A stretch of 64,000 bases of DNA from an uncultured Prevotella sp. (GCA_900770395.1 CAAGKM010000042.1:1-64000), one strand, 5' to 3'. Positions 45,397 through 54,637 are shown, counted from the first letter of the stretch. The notes: generated by a model not told the origin, from the sequence alone. Numbers and translations: made by a program.

Positions 45397-45481
45397 CTAA
45401 TATTTTATCACTTCCGTAATGAAAAAGCATGTTTTTTTGAAATATTTTATAAAATAAGTGGCTAAAATCGTACAAATTTAT

Positions 45482-45489
45482 TAATTTTG
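45482..45489 (+). promoter_or_regulatory. -7 promoter box of asd
   Basis: TAATTTTG followed by CACC, 60 bp before the asd start. The -33 region is degenerate. Divergent from the antiporter promoter. Confidence 0.5.
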
Positions 45490-45548
45490 CACCCTGAAAT
45501 AGGTACGAAAAAGAATTAAACGGAGTAATAATCATTAAATTAAAGAAG

Positions 45549-46559
45549 ATGAAAGTAGCAATAGTTGGAGCAAGCGGTGCCGTGGGGCAGGAATTCCTGC
45601 GTGTGCTTGACGAGAGAAATTTTCCCATTGATGAGCTCGTGCTGTTCGGCAGCGAGCGCAGTGCAGGCAAGAAGTACACCTTCCGTGGCAAGGAGATAGA
45701 AGTGAAGCTCCTGCAGCACGGTGACGACTTTAAGGGTGTCGACATAGCCTTCACATCGGCTGGTGCCGGTATCTCGAAGGAGTATGCTGAGGATATCACC
45801 AAGTATGGTGCCGTGATGATCGACAACTCAAGCGCGTTCCGTATGGACGAGGATGTGCCGTTGGTGGTGCCTGAGTGTAATGCTGCCGATGCCCTCAACC
45901 GTCCACGCGGTATCATCGCCAACCCTAACTGCACAACAATCATGATGGTTGTGGTGCTTCAGCCGCTTGAGAACATCAGCCACATCAAGCGTATTCACGT
46001 GTCGAGCTATCAGAGTGCGAGCGGTGCCGGTGCGGCTGCCATGGCAGAGCTTCAGCAGCAGTACAAGGAAATTCTCAACGATGAGCCTGTCACCGTGAAG
46101 AAGTTCCCTCACCAGCTGGCATACAACGTGATACCTCAGATTGACGTGTTCCAGCCCAATGGATATACCAAGGAGGAGATGAAGATGTTTAACGAGACGC
46201 GCAAGATTATGCACAGCGATGTGAAGTGCTCTGCAATGTGTGTGCGTGTGTCGTCGCTCCGTGCACACAGCGAGAGTGTGTGGATTGAGACCGAGAAGCC
46301 CATCAGCGTGGAGGAGGCTCAGAAGGCTATAGCCGCAGCCCCTGGCGTGACGCTTCAGGACGACCCTGCTAATCTTGTTTATCCTATGCCTCTGGAGACA
46401 GGCGGTAAGGACGATGTCTATGTTGGCCGTGTGCGCAAGGACCTTTCCGATGACTGCGGACTCACATTCTGGCTCAGCGGCGACCAGATTCGCAAGGGTG
46501 CGGCCCTTAACGCCGTTCAGATTGCCGAGTATCTGATTGAGGTCGGCAACGTGAAATAA
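45549..46559 (+). CDS. asd: Aspartate-semialdehyde dehydrogenase
   Basis: 336 residues. NADP-binding start MKVAIVGASGAVGQEFL, catalytic Cys128 in ANPNCTTIMMV, and the substrate-binding His region (RVSSLRAHSESVWIET). It reduces aspartyl phosphate to aspartate semialdehyde for lysine, threonine, methionine and diaminopimelate synthesis. A yitT-type gene follows after 20 nt, probably on the same transcript. Confidence 0.95.
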   Translation: MKVAIVGASGAVGQEFLRVLDERNFPIDELVLFGSERSAGKKYTFRGKEIEVKLLQHGDDFKGVDIAFTSAGAGISKEYAEDITKYGAVMIDNSSAFRMDEDVPLVVPECNAADALNRPRGIIANPNCTTIMMVVVLQPLENISHIKRIHVSSYQSASGAGAAAMAELQQQYKEILNDEPVTVKKFPHQLAYNVIPQIDVFQPNGYTKEEMKMFNETRKIMHSDVKCSAMCVRVSSLRAHSESVWIETEKPISVEEAQKAIAAAPGVTLQDDPANLVYPMPLETGGKDDVYVGRVRKDLSDDCGLTFWLSGDQIRKGAALNAVQIAEYLIEVGNVK

Positions 46560-46579
46560 TCATAATCAACAGTGATTTT

Positions 46580-47482
46580 ATGGTAGCTAAGAAAATAGCG
46601 ATAGAAGAACTGAAGAACTATATAGAGATAACGGTCGGTCTGATACTTTACAGTATCGGATGGACCGTTTTCCTGTTGCCCAACGACATCACCACTGGTG
46701 GTGTCCCGGGTATTGCCAGTATCGTGTATTTTGCCACAGGGCTTCCCGTGCAGTTTGTCTATTTTCCGATAAATTTCACCTTGTTGCTCTGCTCCATAAA
46801 GGTGTTGGGCTGGCGCTTCTCGGCAAAGACTGTGTTTGCTGTGTTTGCCATGACCTTCATCACGGCGGTGACACAGCAGATTGTGGGCGATGTGAAGCTG
46901 CTTGACGACCAGCCGTTCATGGCTTGTGTTCTCGGTGCCGCACTCTGCGGCGCAGGTGTCGGGCTGGCTTTCTGTGCCAACGGCAGCACTGGCGGTACGG
47001 ATATTGTTGCGGCAATAATCAACAAATATCGCGACATCACTCTCGGTCGTGTCATCCTGCTGTGCGACCTCATCATCATCTCGTGCAGCTATTTTGTGCT
47101 GAAAGACTGGGAGAAGGTGGTTTATGGATACGCCACGCTGTTCATCTGCAGCTTCACGCTCGACCAGGTTGTCAACTCTGCGCGCCGCTCGGTGCAGTTC
47201 TTTATTATAAGTGACAAATACAAGCAGATAGGTGAGGCTATCAACAACAATCCACATCGCGGAGTGACCGTAATCAATGCCAACGGCTTTTATACGGGAA
47301 AGGACGTGAATATGCTCTTTGTGCTTGCCAAGCGCAGTGAGAGCAACGTGATTTTTGGCATAATAAAGGCAATCGACCCTAATGCTTTCGTGTCGCAGAG
47401 CCAGGTAATAGGTGTATACGGTGAGGGCTTCGACAAGATTAAGGCAAAGGAGCGGAGTGTGGAAAAGAAAGATCCGGAATAA
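46580..47482 (+). CDS. YitT family membrane protein (DUF161/DUF2179)
   Basis: 300 residues. Five or six membrane helices with the YitT pattern (ILYSIGWTVFLLPNDITTGGVPGIA; FCANGSTGGTDIVAAIINKY), then a cytoplasmic DUF2179 domain (RGVTVINANGFYTGKDVNMLFVLAKR). It may bind or transport a small ligand; function not established. It lies 20 nt after asd and 31 nt before the GH97 gene. Confidence 0.88.
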   Translation: MVAKKIAIEELKNYIEITVGLILYSIGWTVFLLPNDITTGGVPGIASIVYFATGLPVQFVYFPINFTLLLCSIKVLGWRFSAKTVFAVFAMTFITAVTQQIVGDVKLLDDQPFMACVLGAALCGAGVGLAFCANGSTGGTDIVAAIINKYRDITLGRVILLCDLIIISCSYFVLKDWEKVVYGYATLFICSFTLDQVVNSARRSVQFFIISDKYKQIGEAINNNPHRGVTVINANGFYTGKDVNMLFVLAKRSESNVIFGIIKAIDPNAFVSQSQVIGVYGEGFDKIKAKERSVEKKDPE

Positions 47483-47513
47483 ATAATTACTAACTAAATA
47501 ACTTATTGTCAAA

Positions 47514-49505
47514 ATGAAACTAAAACTGACTATTGCATTATTATTAATGATGTGTGTGGCTACAGCCAATGCACAGAAGTATGAATTAAAGTCGCCGGAC
47601 GGCAATCTTAAAATCTCAGCCAACTGCGACAATGCCCTGAAACTGAGCGTAAGCCACAAGGGCGTGGCGGTGCTGCAACCCTCGACCGTGGACATAAACG
47701 GAGTGCCTGTAAAGGTTAAGGGCGCAAAATATACAAACGGACGGAACGCCGTGGTGAAATCATCGTTTGCCACTCCTTTCTACAAGAAGGCGAGGGTGGA
47801 GGATGTCTACCGTGAGATGACGCTGCGCTGCAGTGGCGCCTTTGACGTGGTGATGAGGGCTTACGACGACGGAGCCGCATACCGCTTTATATATAAAGGT
47901 AAGAAACCGTTTACGGTGAAGGGCGAGACTGCCGACTTCAACTTTGCCAATGACAACAAGGTGTTTGTGCCTTACGTCAACGACAACCGTGGCGGTGAGC
48001 GCTACTGTTACTCTTTTGAGTCTTATTACGACGAGTCGCTTATGTCGGAGATGTTTGCCGACTCCATCGCAATCACTCCGCTCATGGTGTGTCTTGACGG
48101 TGGAAAGAAGGCTGTGCTGATGGAAGCCGGAGTGGAGAACTATCCGGGGATGTTCCTGAAAAAGAATCCTGCGGCTGCCCATGGACTGACGGCAGAGTTT
48201 GCTCCCGTGCCCAAGACTGAGGTGATAGGCGGACACGCACGCCTGAACCTTGTGCCTGCAGAGCGTCACGACTATATCGCCACTCTGTCCGCAGGGCAGG
48301 CTTTGCCGTGGCGTGTGGTGCTTGTTGCCGATAACGACGCGCAACTGCTAAACAACGACATGGCGCAGCGTCTTGCCCCTGCCTGCCGCATTGCCGATGT
48401 GTCGTGGATTCGTCCCGGCAAGGTGGCGTGGGACTGGTGGAACACCTGCAACCTCACCGGCGTTGACTTCAAGGCAGGCATGAACACTGCCACCTACCGC
48501 CATTACATCGACTTTGCCGCAACAAACAATCTTGAATATATCATCATCGACGAGGGATGGAGCGGCAAGGAGTCGCTCATGGAAGACCTCAACCCGGAAA
48601 TCAACCTGAAGGAAATCATTGACTATGGCAAGCGCCGTGGTATTGGTGTAATCGTGTGGGCTTCGTGGCGCAATGCGAAGAACGACACGGAAAACGTGTT
48701 TGCCCATTATGCCAACATGGGAGTGAAGGGATTCAAGATTGACTTCTTCGACCGTGATGACCAGCCGCTGATAAAGTCAGCCTACGAGATTGCCGCCATC
48801 GCCGCTAAGAATCATCTGCTTGTAGACTATCACGGACTGAAGCCGTGCGGCATACAGCGCGCCTATCCCAACATCGTGAACTTTGAGGGAGTGAAGGGCT
48901 TGGAGAACAACAAGTGGGAGCCGATTGTCAACGGCAAGCCGTTGCACGACATGCCCCGCTATGATGTCACCGCGCCTTATCTGCGCCAGCTTGCAGGACC
49001 GATGGACTACACTCCAGGCGGACTGCACAACGCCATGCCCGATGTCTACCGCGCCATCAACGACCATCCAATGACCCAGGGCACCCGTGCCCATCAGGTG
49101 GCTATGTATATAATGTACGAGGCTCCGCTGCAGATGCTTGCCGACAGCCCTTCAAGATATATGAAGGAGCAGGAGACCACCGACTTCATCGCACAGATAC
49201 CTACGGTGTTTGACGAGACTGTTGCCGTTGCCGGTGAGACGGGAGAGTATGCTGCCGTTGCCCGCCGCAAGGGCGATGTGTGGTATGTCTCGGCAATGAC
49301 CAACTGGACAGGGCGCACCGTAAATGTTCCATTATCGTTTCTTGCCGACGGTGAGTGGACAGCCGAAATCTTCGCCGATGGAGTGAATGCCCAGCGCAAC
49401 GCCATGGACTATAAACGCTCGCAGATGAAGGTGACAAATGCCGCAACATTACAGGCTGTAATGTCGTCGGGTGGCGGATATTCGGCGATAATCAAGAAAA
49501 AATAA
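47514..49505 (+). CDS. Glycoside hydrolase family 97 (alpha-glucosidase/alpha-galactosidase)
   Basis: 663 residues, secreted or periplasmic (signal LTIALLLMMCVATANA). N-terminal beta-sandwich (about 20-290), (beta/alpha)8 barrel (about 290-560; VAWDWWNTCNLTGVDFKAGM, YIIIDEGWSG) and C-terminal beta domain, as in SusB. Asp410 in FKIDFFDRDDQ, together with His440-Gly441 where inverting GH97 enzymes have His-Glu, points to the retaining subgroup (alpha-galactosidase-like). That subgroup call is inference. It is placed before a sugar transporter gene, so it probably frees a hexose for uptake. Confidence 0.9.
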   Translation: MKLKLTIALLLMMCVATANAQKYELKSPDGNLKISANCDNALKLSVSHKGVAVLQPSTVDINGVPVKVKGAKYTNGRNAVVKSSFATPFYKKARVEDVYREMTLRCSGAFDVVMRAYDDGAAYRFIYKGKKPFTVKGETADFNFANDNKVFVPYVNDNRGGERYCYSFESYYDESLMSEMFADSIAITPLMVCLDGGKKAVLMEAGVENYPGMFLKKNPAAAHGLTAEFAPVPKTEVIGGHARLNLVPAERHDYIATLSAGQALPWRVVLVADNDAQLLNNDMAQRLAPACRIADVSWIRPGKVAWDWWNTCNLTGVDFKAGMNTATYRHYIDFAATNNLEYIIIDEGWSGKESLMEDLNPEINLKEIIDYGKRRGIGVIVWASWRNAKNDTENVFAHYANMGVKGFKIDFFDRDDQPLIKSAYEIAAIAAKNHLLVDYHGLKPCGIQRAYPNIVNFEGVKGLENNKWEPIVNGKPLHDMPRYDVTAPYLRQLAGPMDYTPGGLHNAMPDVYRAINDHPMTQGTRAHQVAMYIMYEAPLQMLADSPSRYMKEQETTDFIAQIPTVFDETVAVAGETGEYAAVARRKGDVWYVSAMTNWTGRTVNVPLSFLADGEWTAEIFADGVNAQRNAMDYKRSQMKVTNAATLQAVMSSGGGYSAIIKKK

Positions 49506-49612
49506 GTTAAAAAATATATGATTACGCAGTGTTTTTGCAAAAAATGTAGTACTTTTGTGACTTGAAATATAAATATTCTAACAAAAAATAACTTAAATAT
49601 TAAATACAAAAA

Positions 49613-51067
49613 ATGAATCAGACAGACCAAGGTAGTAGGGCTTACCTTATTTCTATTGTTATGGTCGCCGTTATCGGCGGACTTCTTTTCGGCTACGACA
49701 CAGCTGTGATTTCAGGAGCAGAAAAGGGATTGCAGGCATTTTTTATGGGTGCCGATGATTTTGTCTACACAGATTTCTGGCATGGATTCACAAGTTCGAG
49801 TGCTCTCGTGGGATGTATTATCGGTTCCGCAATTTCAGGGTATCTTGCCTCCAACTGGGGACGTAAACGCTCGCTTATATTTGCGGGAGTGATGTTCTTT
49901 ATCTCGGCATGGGGCTCCATGTATCCGGAAACAATGGTGCTTGCAAAGGGTGAGCCCAATCTCACACTTCTCATAGTGTTCAATATCTACCGTGTGATTG
50001 GCGGTGTAGGCGTGGGACTTGCCTCTGCCGTATGCCCGATGTATATCGGTGAGATTGCGCCGAGCAATATCCGTGGCATGCTTGTGTCGTGGAACCAGTT
50101 TGCCATCATCTTCGGACAGTTGGTGGTGTATTTTGTGAATTTCTTTATCCTTGGCGACCACGTGGCGCCAGCCATTCAGAGTATAGGTGACGGTATGAAC
50201 CAGATTCTCAACGGCAGTGAGGCGGCATGGGCCATTGAGACTGGATGGCGTTATATGTTCGGGTCGGAGATGATTCCTGCCGGACTGTTTGCCCTTCTCA
50301 TCTGTTTTGTTCCTGAGACACCACGCTATCTTGCCATGGTGGGTCAGGACGAGAAGGCTGAGAGAGTGCTTGCGCGTATCAATGGTGCGCAGCAGGCAAA
50401 GGAGATACTTTCAGAGATAAAGAACACCGTAACCGAGAAGACCGAGAAACTGATGACCTACGGTTTCCTCTGCATCTTCGTGGGAGTGATGCTCTCTGTG
50501 TTCCAGCAGGCTGTCGGCATCAACGCCGTTCTCTACTATGCGCCGCGCATTTACGAGGCGATGGGCTTCGACAATCCTATGATGCTCACCGTATTCAACG
50601 GAATTGTCAACCTTGGATTTACCTGCGTCGCTATCTTTACGGTAGAGAAACTCGGACGCAAGCCTTTGTTGATAGTTGGTTCGCTCGGTATGGCAGTCGG
50701 TGCAGTCGGTGTGGCATGCACATTCGGCAATCCCAATATGCAGCTGCTGTGTATGATTTCCATCATGGTCTATTCGGCATCGTTCATGTTCTCATGGGGA
50801 CCTATCTGCTGGGTTCTCATCGCCGAGGTGTTCCCCAACACCATACGTGGTGCGGCAGTGGCAATAGCCGTGGCTTTCCAGTGGATATTCAACTGGATTG
50901 TCTCCACTTCGTTCGTGCCTATGGCAAACAGTCTTGGCTATTGGTTCACATACGGACTTTACGGAGTGATATGTATACTTGCAGCAGTCTTTGTATGGTA
51001 TCTTGTACCCGAGACCAAGGGCAAGAGTCTTGAGGATATGACCAATCTCTGGAAGAACAGAAAATAA
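49613..51067 (+). CDS. MFS sugar:proton symporter (SP family)
   Basis: 484 residues, 12 membrane helices. Sugar-porter signatures: GGLLFGYDTAVISGAEKG, NWGRKRSLIFAG (RxGRR-type), PRYLAMVGQDEKAERVL (PETPRYL) and PETKGKSLEDM at the end. Closest in layout to XylE-type xylose/glucose:H+ symporters. A -7 box TACTTTTG (49550-49557) lies upstream, so it may have its own promoter beside readthrough from GH97. It probably imports the sugar released by the GH97 enzyme (inference from context). Confidence 0.92.
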   Translation: MNQTDQGSRAYLISIVMVAVIGGLLFGYDTAVISGAEKGLQAFFMGADDFVYTDFWHGFTSSSALVGCIIGSAISGYLASNWGRKRSLIFAGVMFFISAWGSMYPETMVLAKGEPNLTLLIVFNIYRVIGGVGVGLASAVCPMYIGEIAPSNIRGMLVSWNQFAIIFGQLVVYFVNFFILGDHVAPAIQSIGDGMNQILNGSEAAWAIETGWRYMFGSEMIPAGLFALLICFVPETPRYLAMVGQDEKAERVLARINGAQQAKEILSEIKNTVTEKTEKLMTYGFLCIFVGVMLSVFQQAVGINAVLYYAPRIYEAMGFDNPMMLTVFNGIVNLGFTCVAIFTVEKLGRKPLLIVGSLGMAVGAVGVACTFGNPNMQLLCMISIMVYSASFMFSWGPICWVLIAEVFPNTIRGAAVAIAVAFQWIFNWIVSTSFVPMANSLGYWFTYGLYGVICILAAVFVWYLVPETKGKSLEDMTNLWKNRK

Positions 51068-51097
51068 ATATAGTAACAACCCCAAAATAAAGGATAT

Positions 51098-51451
51098 ATG
51101 AAAAGAATATTGGTAGCAGAAGACAATGACAGTAACTACATTCTGATGAGTTATATTCTCCGCAAAAGCTATGAGATAGCCCGTGCCGTGAATGGGCAGG
51201 AGGCTGTCGATATGGTTGCGAAGGAGAAATTTGACATGGTGCTCATGGACCTTCAGATGCCTGTCATGGACGGGCTTACTGCCACAAAGATTATCAAGTC
51301 GACACATCCTGAGCTGCCTGTTCTGGCTGTTACAGCCAACGCTTTCGGCAGCGACCGCGATGCTGCTCTCGCCGCTGGCTGCGACGAGTTTATCACTAAG
51401 CCTGTGAATGCGGCGGGATGTCTTGAGATTATCGCAGGATTTTTTAAATAG
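51098..51451 (+). CDS. Single-domain response regulator (CheY-like)
   Basis: 117 residues, receiver domain only. Acidic pocket E8-D9, phospho-acceptor Asp51 in VLMDLQMPVMDG, Thr in AVTANAF and Lys in ITKPV. No output domain, so it works through protein contacts or as a phosphorelay shuttle. It lies 30 nt after the sugar transporter, likely on the same transcript, with a terminator behind it. Its kinase is not adjacent; the receiver-less tandem kinase at 56434-60153 is one candidate (speculative). Confidence 0.9.
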   Translation: MKRILVAEDNDSNYILMSYILRKSYEIARAVNGQEAVDMVAKEKFDMVLMDLQMPVMDGLTATKIIKSTHPELPVLAVTANAFGSDRDAALAAGCDEFITKPVNAAGCLEIIAGFFK

Positions 51452-51484
51452 TAGAATCTGAAATTTTTTTTTTCATTAGGTGAG

Positions 51485-51535
51485 TGAGACTCTGAGGATG
51501 GACAAAATCTTGTTCATCTCTGGAGTCTCATTTTT
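51485..51535 (+). terminator. Terminator after the response regulator
   Basis: Stem TGAGACTC (51485-51492) / GAGTCTCA (51523-51530) with inner pairing (GACAA/TTGTT), followed by TTTTT. Confidence 0.8.
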
Positions 51536-51595
51536 GTCAGCGTCTGCATCTTTGAGAATATCATATATAAATGTTGAAATGTCATATTTCTCGGT

Positions 51596-51623
51596 TTTGG
51601 TTGGGAAATTATCAGTAACTTTG
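51596..51623 (+). promoter_or_regulatory. Promoter of the Cys-rich small protein gene
   Basis: -7 box TAACTTTG at 51616-51623, an ideal match. The nearest TTTG (51596-51599) is 16 bp upstream, shorter than usual. The leader is about 40 nt. Confidence 0.6.
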
Positions 51624-51668
51624 CACCCGAAAAAATAAATCAATAACAAATATCGGTAAACAGTAGTG

Positions 51669-51977
51669 ATGAAGTATCTGTCAATATTGCTTGTGGTCGT
51701 GACGTTGTCGCTGTCGACAATGCCGTGTTTCCTGTGTGACAGATGCCTGTTCTCGGGAATGGAGGAGAACTGCGCCCATGACGATGACGGCTCATGTCCC
51801 GATGACGATTTCTGCTCGCCGTTTATGCACTGCAGCACATGCGTGGGCTTCGTATGTCCTCAGACAACATCGCTGAAGAAGATATTTGTGCATGCAAATA
51901 CAGAAACAGTCTTTTATTATAAGGAAGAGGCACTGAAATCTTTTCCTTCAAGCGTGTTTCAGCCGCCGAGAGCCTGA
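51669..51977 (+). CDS. Cys-rich small exported protein (DUF6660-like)
   Basis: 102 residues. Hydrophobic start (LSILLVVVTLSLSTMPC), then nine Cys within about 45 residues, many in pairs (CFLCDRC, HCSTC), together with acidic and His residues (ENCAHDDDGSC). This pattern fits a metal-handling protein. Similar small proteins occur next to TonB receptors for copper or iron chelates in Bacteroidota; the family name is from memory and tentative. ATG at 51669; a GTG three bases earlier is possible. A TonB receptor gene follows 331 bp downstream. Confidence 0.65.
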   Translation: MKYLSILLVVVTLSLSTMPCFLCDRCLFSGMEENCAHDDDGSCPDDDFCSPFMHCSTCVGFVCPQTTSLKKIFVHANTETVFYYKEEALKSFPSSVFQPPRA

Positions 51978-52032
51978 CGGCGGCAGGTTATACCGTTGTG
52001 AATGGTATAATCAGCTACACCTTATTATTTAT

Positions 52033-52215
52033 TTAACCTGCATTATTCATACTGTTCCGTTACGAAAGGGCTAAATGGCAGTGCATCAGCGTGAGCACAG
52101 CGATGACGATGCAGAATGTAGTAAATCCTACTTTCCAGGAGGAAGAGCGAGCATTGCGCTGAGGTGCTGCCAGTTAGTACTTGCAGTAGGAACGAGTATG
52201 AATAATGCAGGTTAA
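52033..52215. repeat. 183-bp element with perfect 20-bp inverted ends (MITE-like or structured RNA)
   Basis: Arms TTAACCTGCATTATTCATAC (52033-52052) and its exact complement (52196-52215). Nested inside are GTTCC/GGAAC, TGGCAG/CTGCCA, GCATC/GATGC, GTAG/CTAC and AGCG/CGCT stems. No TSD is evident. Just upstream, GCCGCC/GGCGGC and TTATACC/GGTATAA stems (about 51962-52012) may terminate the Cys-rich gene. The stretch 51978-52308 has no gene. Either a non-autonomous transposable element or a folded leader of the TonB receptor mRNA. Confidence 0.7.
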
Positions 52216-52308
52216 GTAATCAACTCCCAACTCTTGCATGTGAAGGAGATAAGAGAAGTTAAAGGGAGTCAGGAGTATTAATTAAAAGACTAAAAGAAAC
52301 AAATTGAA

Positions 52309-54486
52309 ATGAGAAAAATAATATTTTCCCTCATGGCGGCTGCCATGTGGGCACATAGCGCATATTCGCAAAACACACTGAAAGCTACAGTTAAGGAGGA
52401 GGGCAGCGGAGAGACCCTTATTGGAGTGACCGCCAAGGTGCGGGGGACAGACATCACAGCCGTTTCGGACGCCAACGGCAACATCACCGTGGGCAATATC
52501 CCCGACGGCAGGCACACCGTCACGTTCAGCTATATAGGCTACGGGGAAAAGACCGCGACATTCACCTTTCCGCTTGCCTCTGACAAGGTGGTGACCATAG
52601 AGATGGAAGAGGAGGAGACGGACCTCGACGAGGTGGTGGTGCTCACCACCCGCGGCACGCGGACGATAATGAACATCCCGACACGTGTGGAGTTTATATC
52701 GGGTGAGGAGCTCGACGAGAAGGCAAGCATGAAGCCCGGCGACATTCGCATGCTGCTTAGCGAGAGCACAGGCATTGCCACCCAGCAGACATCGGCGATA
52801 TCGGGCAACGCCACAATACGCATACAGGGACTTGACGGACGATACACGCAGATACTGAAAGACGGATTCCCCACGTTCTCGGGTGCCGCCAGCGGTCTGG
52901 GACTGCTTCAGACTCCGCCACTCGACCTCAAGCAGGTGGAGATTATCAAAGGCTCATCGTCAACGCTCTATGGCGGCGGAGCCATAGCAGGCCTTGTAAA
53001 CCTGATATCAAAGACTCCCGGGGAGAAGCGTGAGCTGAGCTTCCTTCTCAACGGAACTTCGGGCAGAGGGCTTGACGCCAGCGCCTTCTACAGCCAGAGG
53101 TTTGGCAAGGTTGGCACCACGGCACTGTTCTCCTACAACCGCAACTGGGGCTATGACCCTTCAGACACTGGCTTCACAGCCATCTCCGAGTTCGACCGTT
53201 TCACGTTCAATCCGCGCCTGTTCCTGTATCTTTCAGACAGGACCGGGATGAACATAACGCTGAACACCATGTTTGAAAAACGCCTCGGCGGCGACATCGA
53301 GTATGTCAAGGGGCATGGCGACGAGACACATGCCTACTTCGAGAAGAACGAGACACAGCGCCACTCGCTGCAGGCATCGCTGACACACACCTTCAACGGG
53401 CACACCCGAATGGCGGCAAAGGCGAGCATGACATACTACGACAGGGAGATGAAAGTGCCGGCCTACAGCTTCGACGGCAGCCAGTGGGCATCGTTTGCCG
53501 AGCTCTCCATGACCCACACAAGGGAAAACACCGAGTGGGTGGCAGGCCTTAACCTGTGGACCGACGACTTCAACGAGAGTAATGCCGGAGCAGTGGGCAA
53601 GAGAGACTACACCCAGACGGCGGCGGGAGCGTTTGTGCAGAACACATGGACTGCCGCGAAATGGCTTGACGTGGAGACTGGTCTGCGTGCCGACCGCGTG
53701 TTCGACTACGGGTGGGCTGTGCTGCCGCGTCTCTCGGCTCTGTTCAAGATTGCCCCGGGCCTGTCGTCGCGTCTCGGCGGCGGCATGGGATACAAGGCGC
53801 CCACAATCTTCACCGAGGACACCGAGCGCATACAGTACAAGGACGTCATGCCCATAAGCAAGTCGCTCAACAAGCTGGAGCGCAGCTATGGCGCAAACTG
53901 GGACATCAATTACTCAACATCGCTTTTCAACGACTGCATCTCGCTGTCGGTCAATCAGCTGTTCTTCTACACCCGCATAAACTCTCCGCTGCTCATGACA
54001 GCCGTAGACGACGGCTTCCACCGCATGGAGAACATCGACGGGCATATCGACACAAAGGGCATTGAGACCAACCTTAAGCTCGGCTATGACGACCTGCACC
54101 TTTATCTGGGCTACACCTACACCGACGTGCGCACCAGTGACGGGCACGACAAGTACGAAAACTTCCTTACCCCCAAGCACCGCCTTAACGCCATACTGAT
54201 GTATGAGGTGGAGGACAGCTGGCGCGTTGGTCTGGAGTCGTATTACTACAGCAGGCAGAAGCTGAGCGACGGCAAGGAGGGCAAGCCCTACACCATGTTC
54301 GGGCTCATGGTTGAGAAGATATGGGAGCATTTCTCTGTGTTTGCCAACTTCGAGAACTTCACCGACAGGCGTCAGACACGTTTCGACACCATCAACAACG
54401 GCACGTTGACCAATCCTGAGTTCCGCGACATCTATGCTCCGCTCGAGGGATTTGTGTTCAACGCAGGCATAAAGATACGCTTGTGA
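52309..54486 (+). CDS. TonB-dependent outer-membrane receptor
   Basis: 725 residues. Signal peptide (IIFSLMAAAMWAHSAYS); carboxypeptidase-regulatory-like domain (about 22-105; TLIGVTAKVRGTDITAVSDANG); an acidic linker with the TonB-box-like LDEVVV; plug domain (about 110-230; IRIQGLDGRYTQILKDG, VEIIKGSSSTLYGGGAIAGLVN); and a 22-stranded barrel ending INAGIKIRL-like. No SusD partner follows, so it is of the siderophore/vitamin/metal type rather than the glycan SusC type. The Cys-rich small protein upstream suggests a metal or metal chelate as substrate (inference). Confidence 0.92.
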   Translation: MRKIIFSLMAAAMWAHSAYSQNTLKATVKEEGSGETLIGVTAKVRGTDITAVSDANGNITVGNIPDGRHTVTFSYIGYGEKTATFTFPLASDKVVTIEMEEEETDLDEVVVLTTRGTRTIMNIPTRVEFISGEELDEKASMKPGDIRMLLSESTGIATQQTSAISGNATIRIQGLDGRYTQILKDGFPTFSGAASGLGLLQTPPLDLKQVEIIKGSSSTLYGGGAIAGLVNLISKTPGEKRELSFLLNGTSGRGLDASAFYSQRFGKVGTTALFSYNRNWGYDPSDTGFTAISEFDRFTFNPRLFLYLSDRTGMNITLNTMFEKRLGGDIEYVKGHGDETHAYFEKNETQRHSLQASLTHTFNGHTRMAAKASMTYYDREMKVPAYSFDGSQWASFAELSMTHTRENTEWVAGLNLWTDDFNESNAGAVGKRDYTQTAAGAFVQNTWTAAKWLDVETGLRADRVFDYGWAVLPRLSALFKIAPGLSSRLGGGMGYKAPTIFTEDTERIQYKDVMPISKSLNKLERSYGANWDINYSTSLFNDCISLSVNQLFFYTRINSPLLMTAVDDGFHRMENIDGHIDTKGIETNLKLGYDDLHLYLGYTYTDVRTSDGHDKYENFLTPKHRLNAILMYEVEDSWRVGLESYYYSRQKLSDGKEGKPYTMFGLMVEKIWEHFSVFANFENFTDRRQTRFDTINNGTLTNPEFRDIYAPLEGFVFNAGIKIRL

Positions 54487-54503
54487 TACTGCATTTTAAA
54501 TCA

Positions 54504-54579
54504 AAACGTATCGTTCAGACTTGTAAACGTATCGTTTAGATTCGGAAACGTATCGTTCAGCAGCGCAAACGAGTCGTTT
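54504..54579. repeat. 21-bp-phased palindrome array B (four copies)
   Basis: Copies of AAACGTATCGTTY at 54504-54516, 54525-54537 and 54546-54558, and AAACGAGTCGTTT at 54567-54579. The step is exactly 21 bp throughout. The 8-bp spacers are unrelated (AGACTTGT, AGATTCGG, AGCAGCGC). It is the same motif and period as array A at 20735-20789, in the equivalent place: after one gene's stop and before the promoter of the next plus-strand gene. Confidence 0.85.
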
Positions 54580-54637
54580 CCGAATCGTATAGTCATTGAT
54601 TTTACTTATAAAAAAACATAAATGTTAAGGTAAATAT

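Noticed and set aside
45347..45943. Long N-terminal extension of the cation:proton antiporter
   Set aside because: It is antisense to asd, begins upstream of the antiporter promoter box, and its sequence is unlike an antiporter.
52033..52215. Cobalamin riboswitch before the TonB receptor
   Set aside because: The B12 box and other conserved core motifs known to me are absent.
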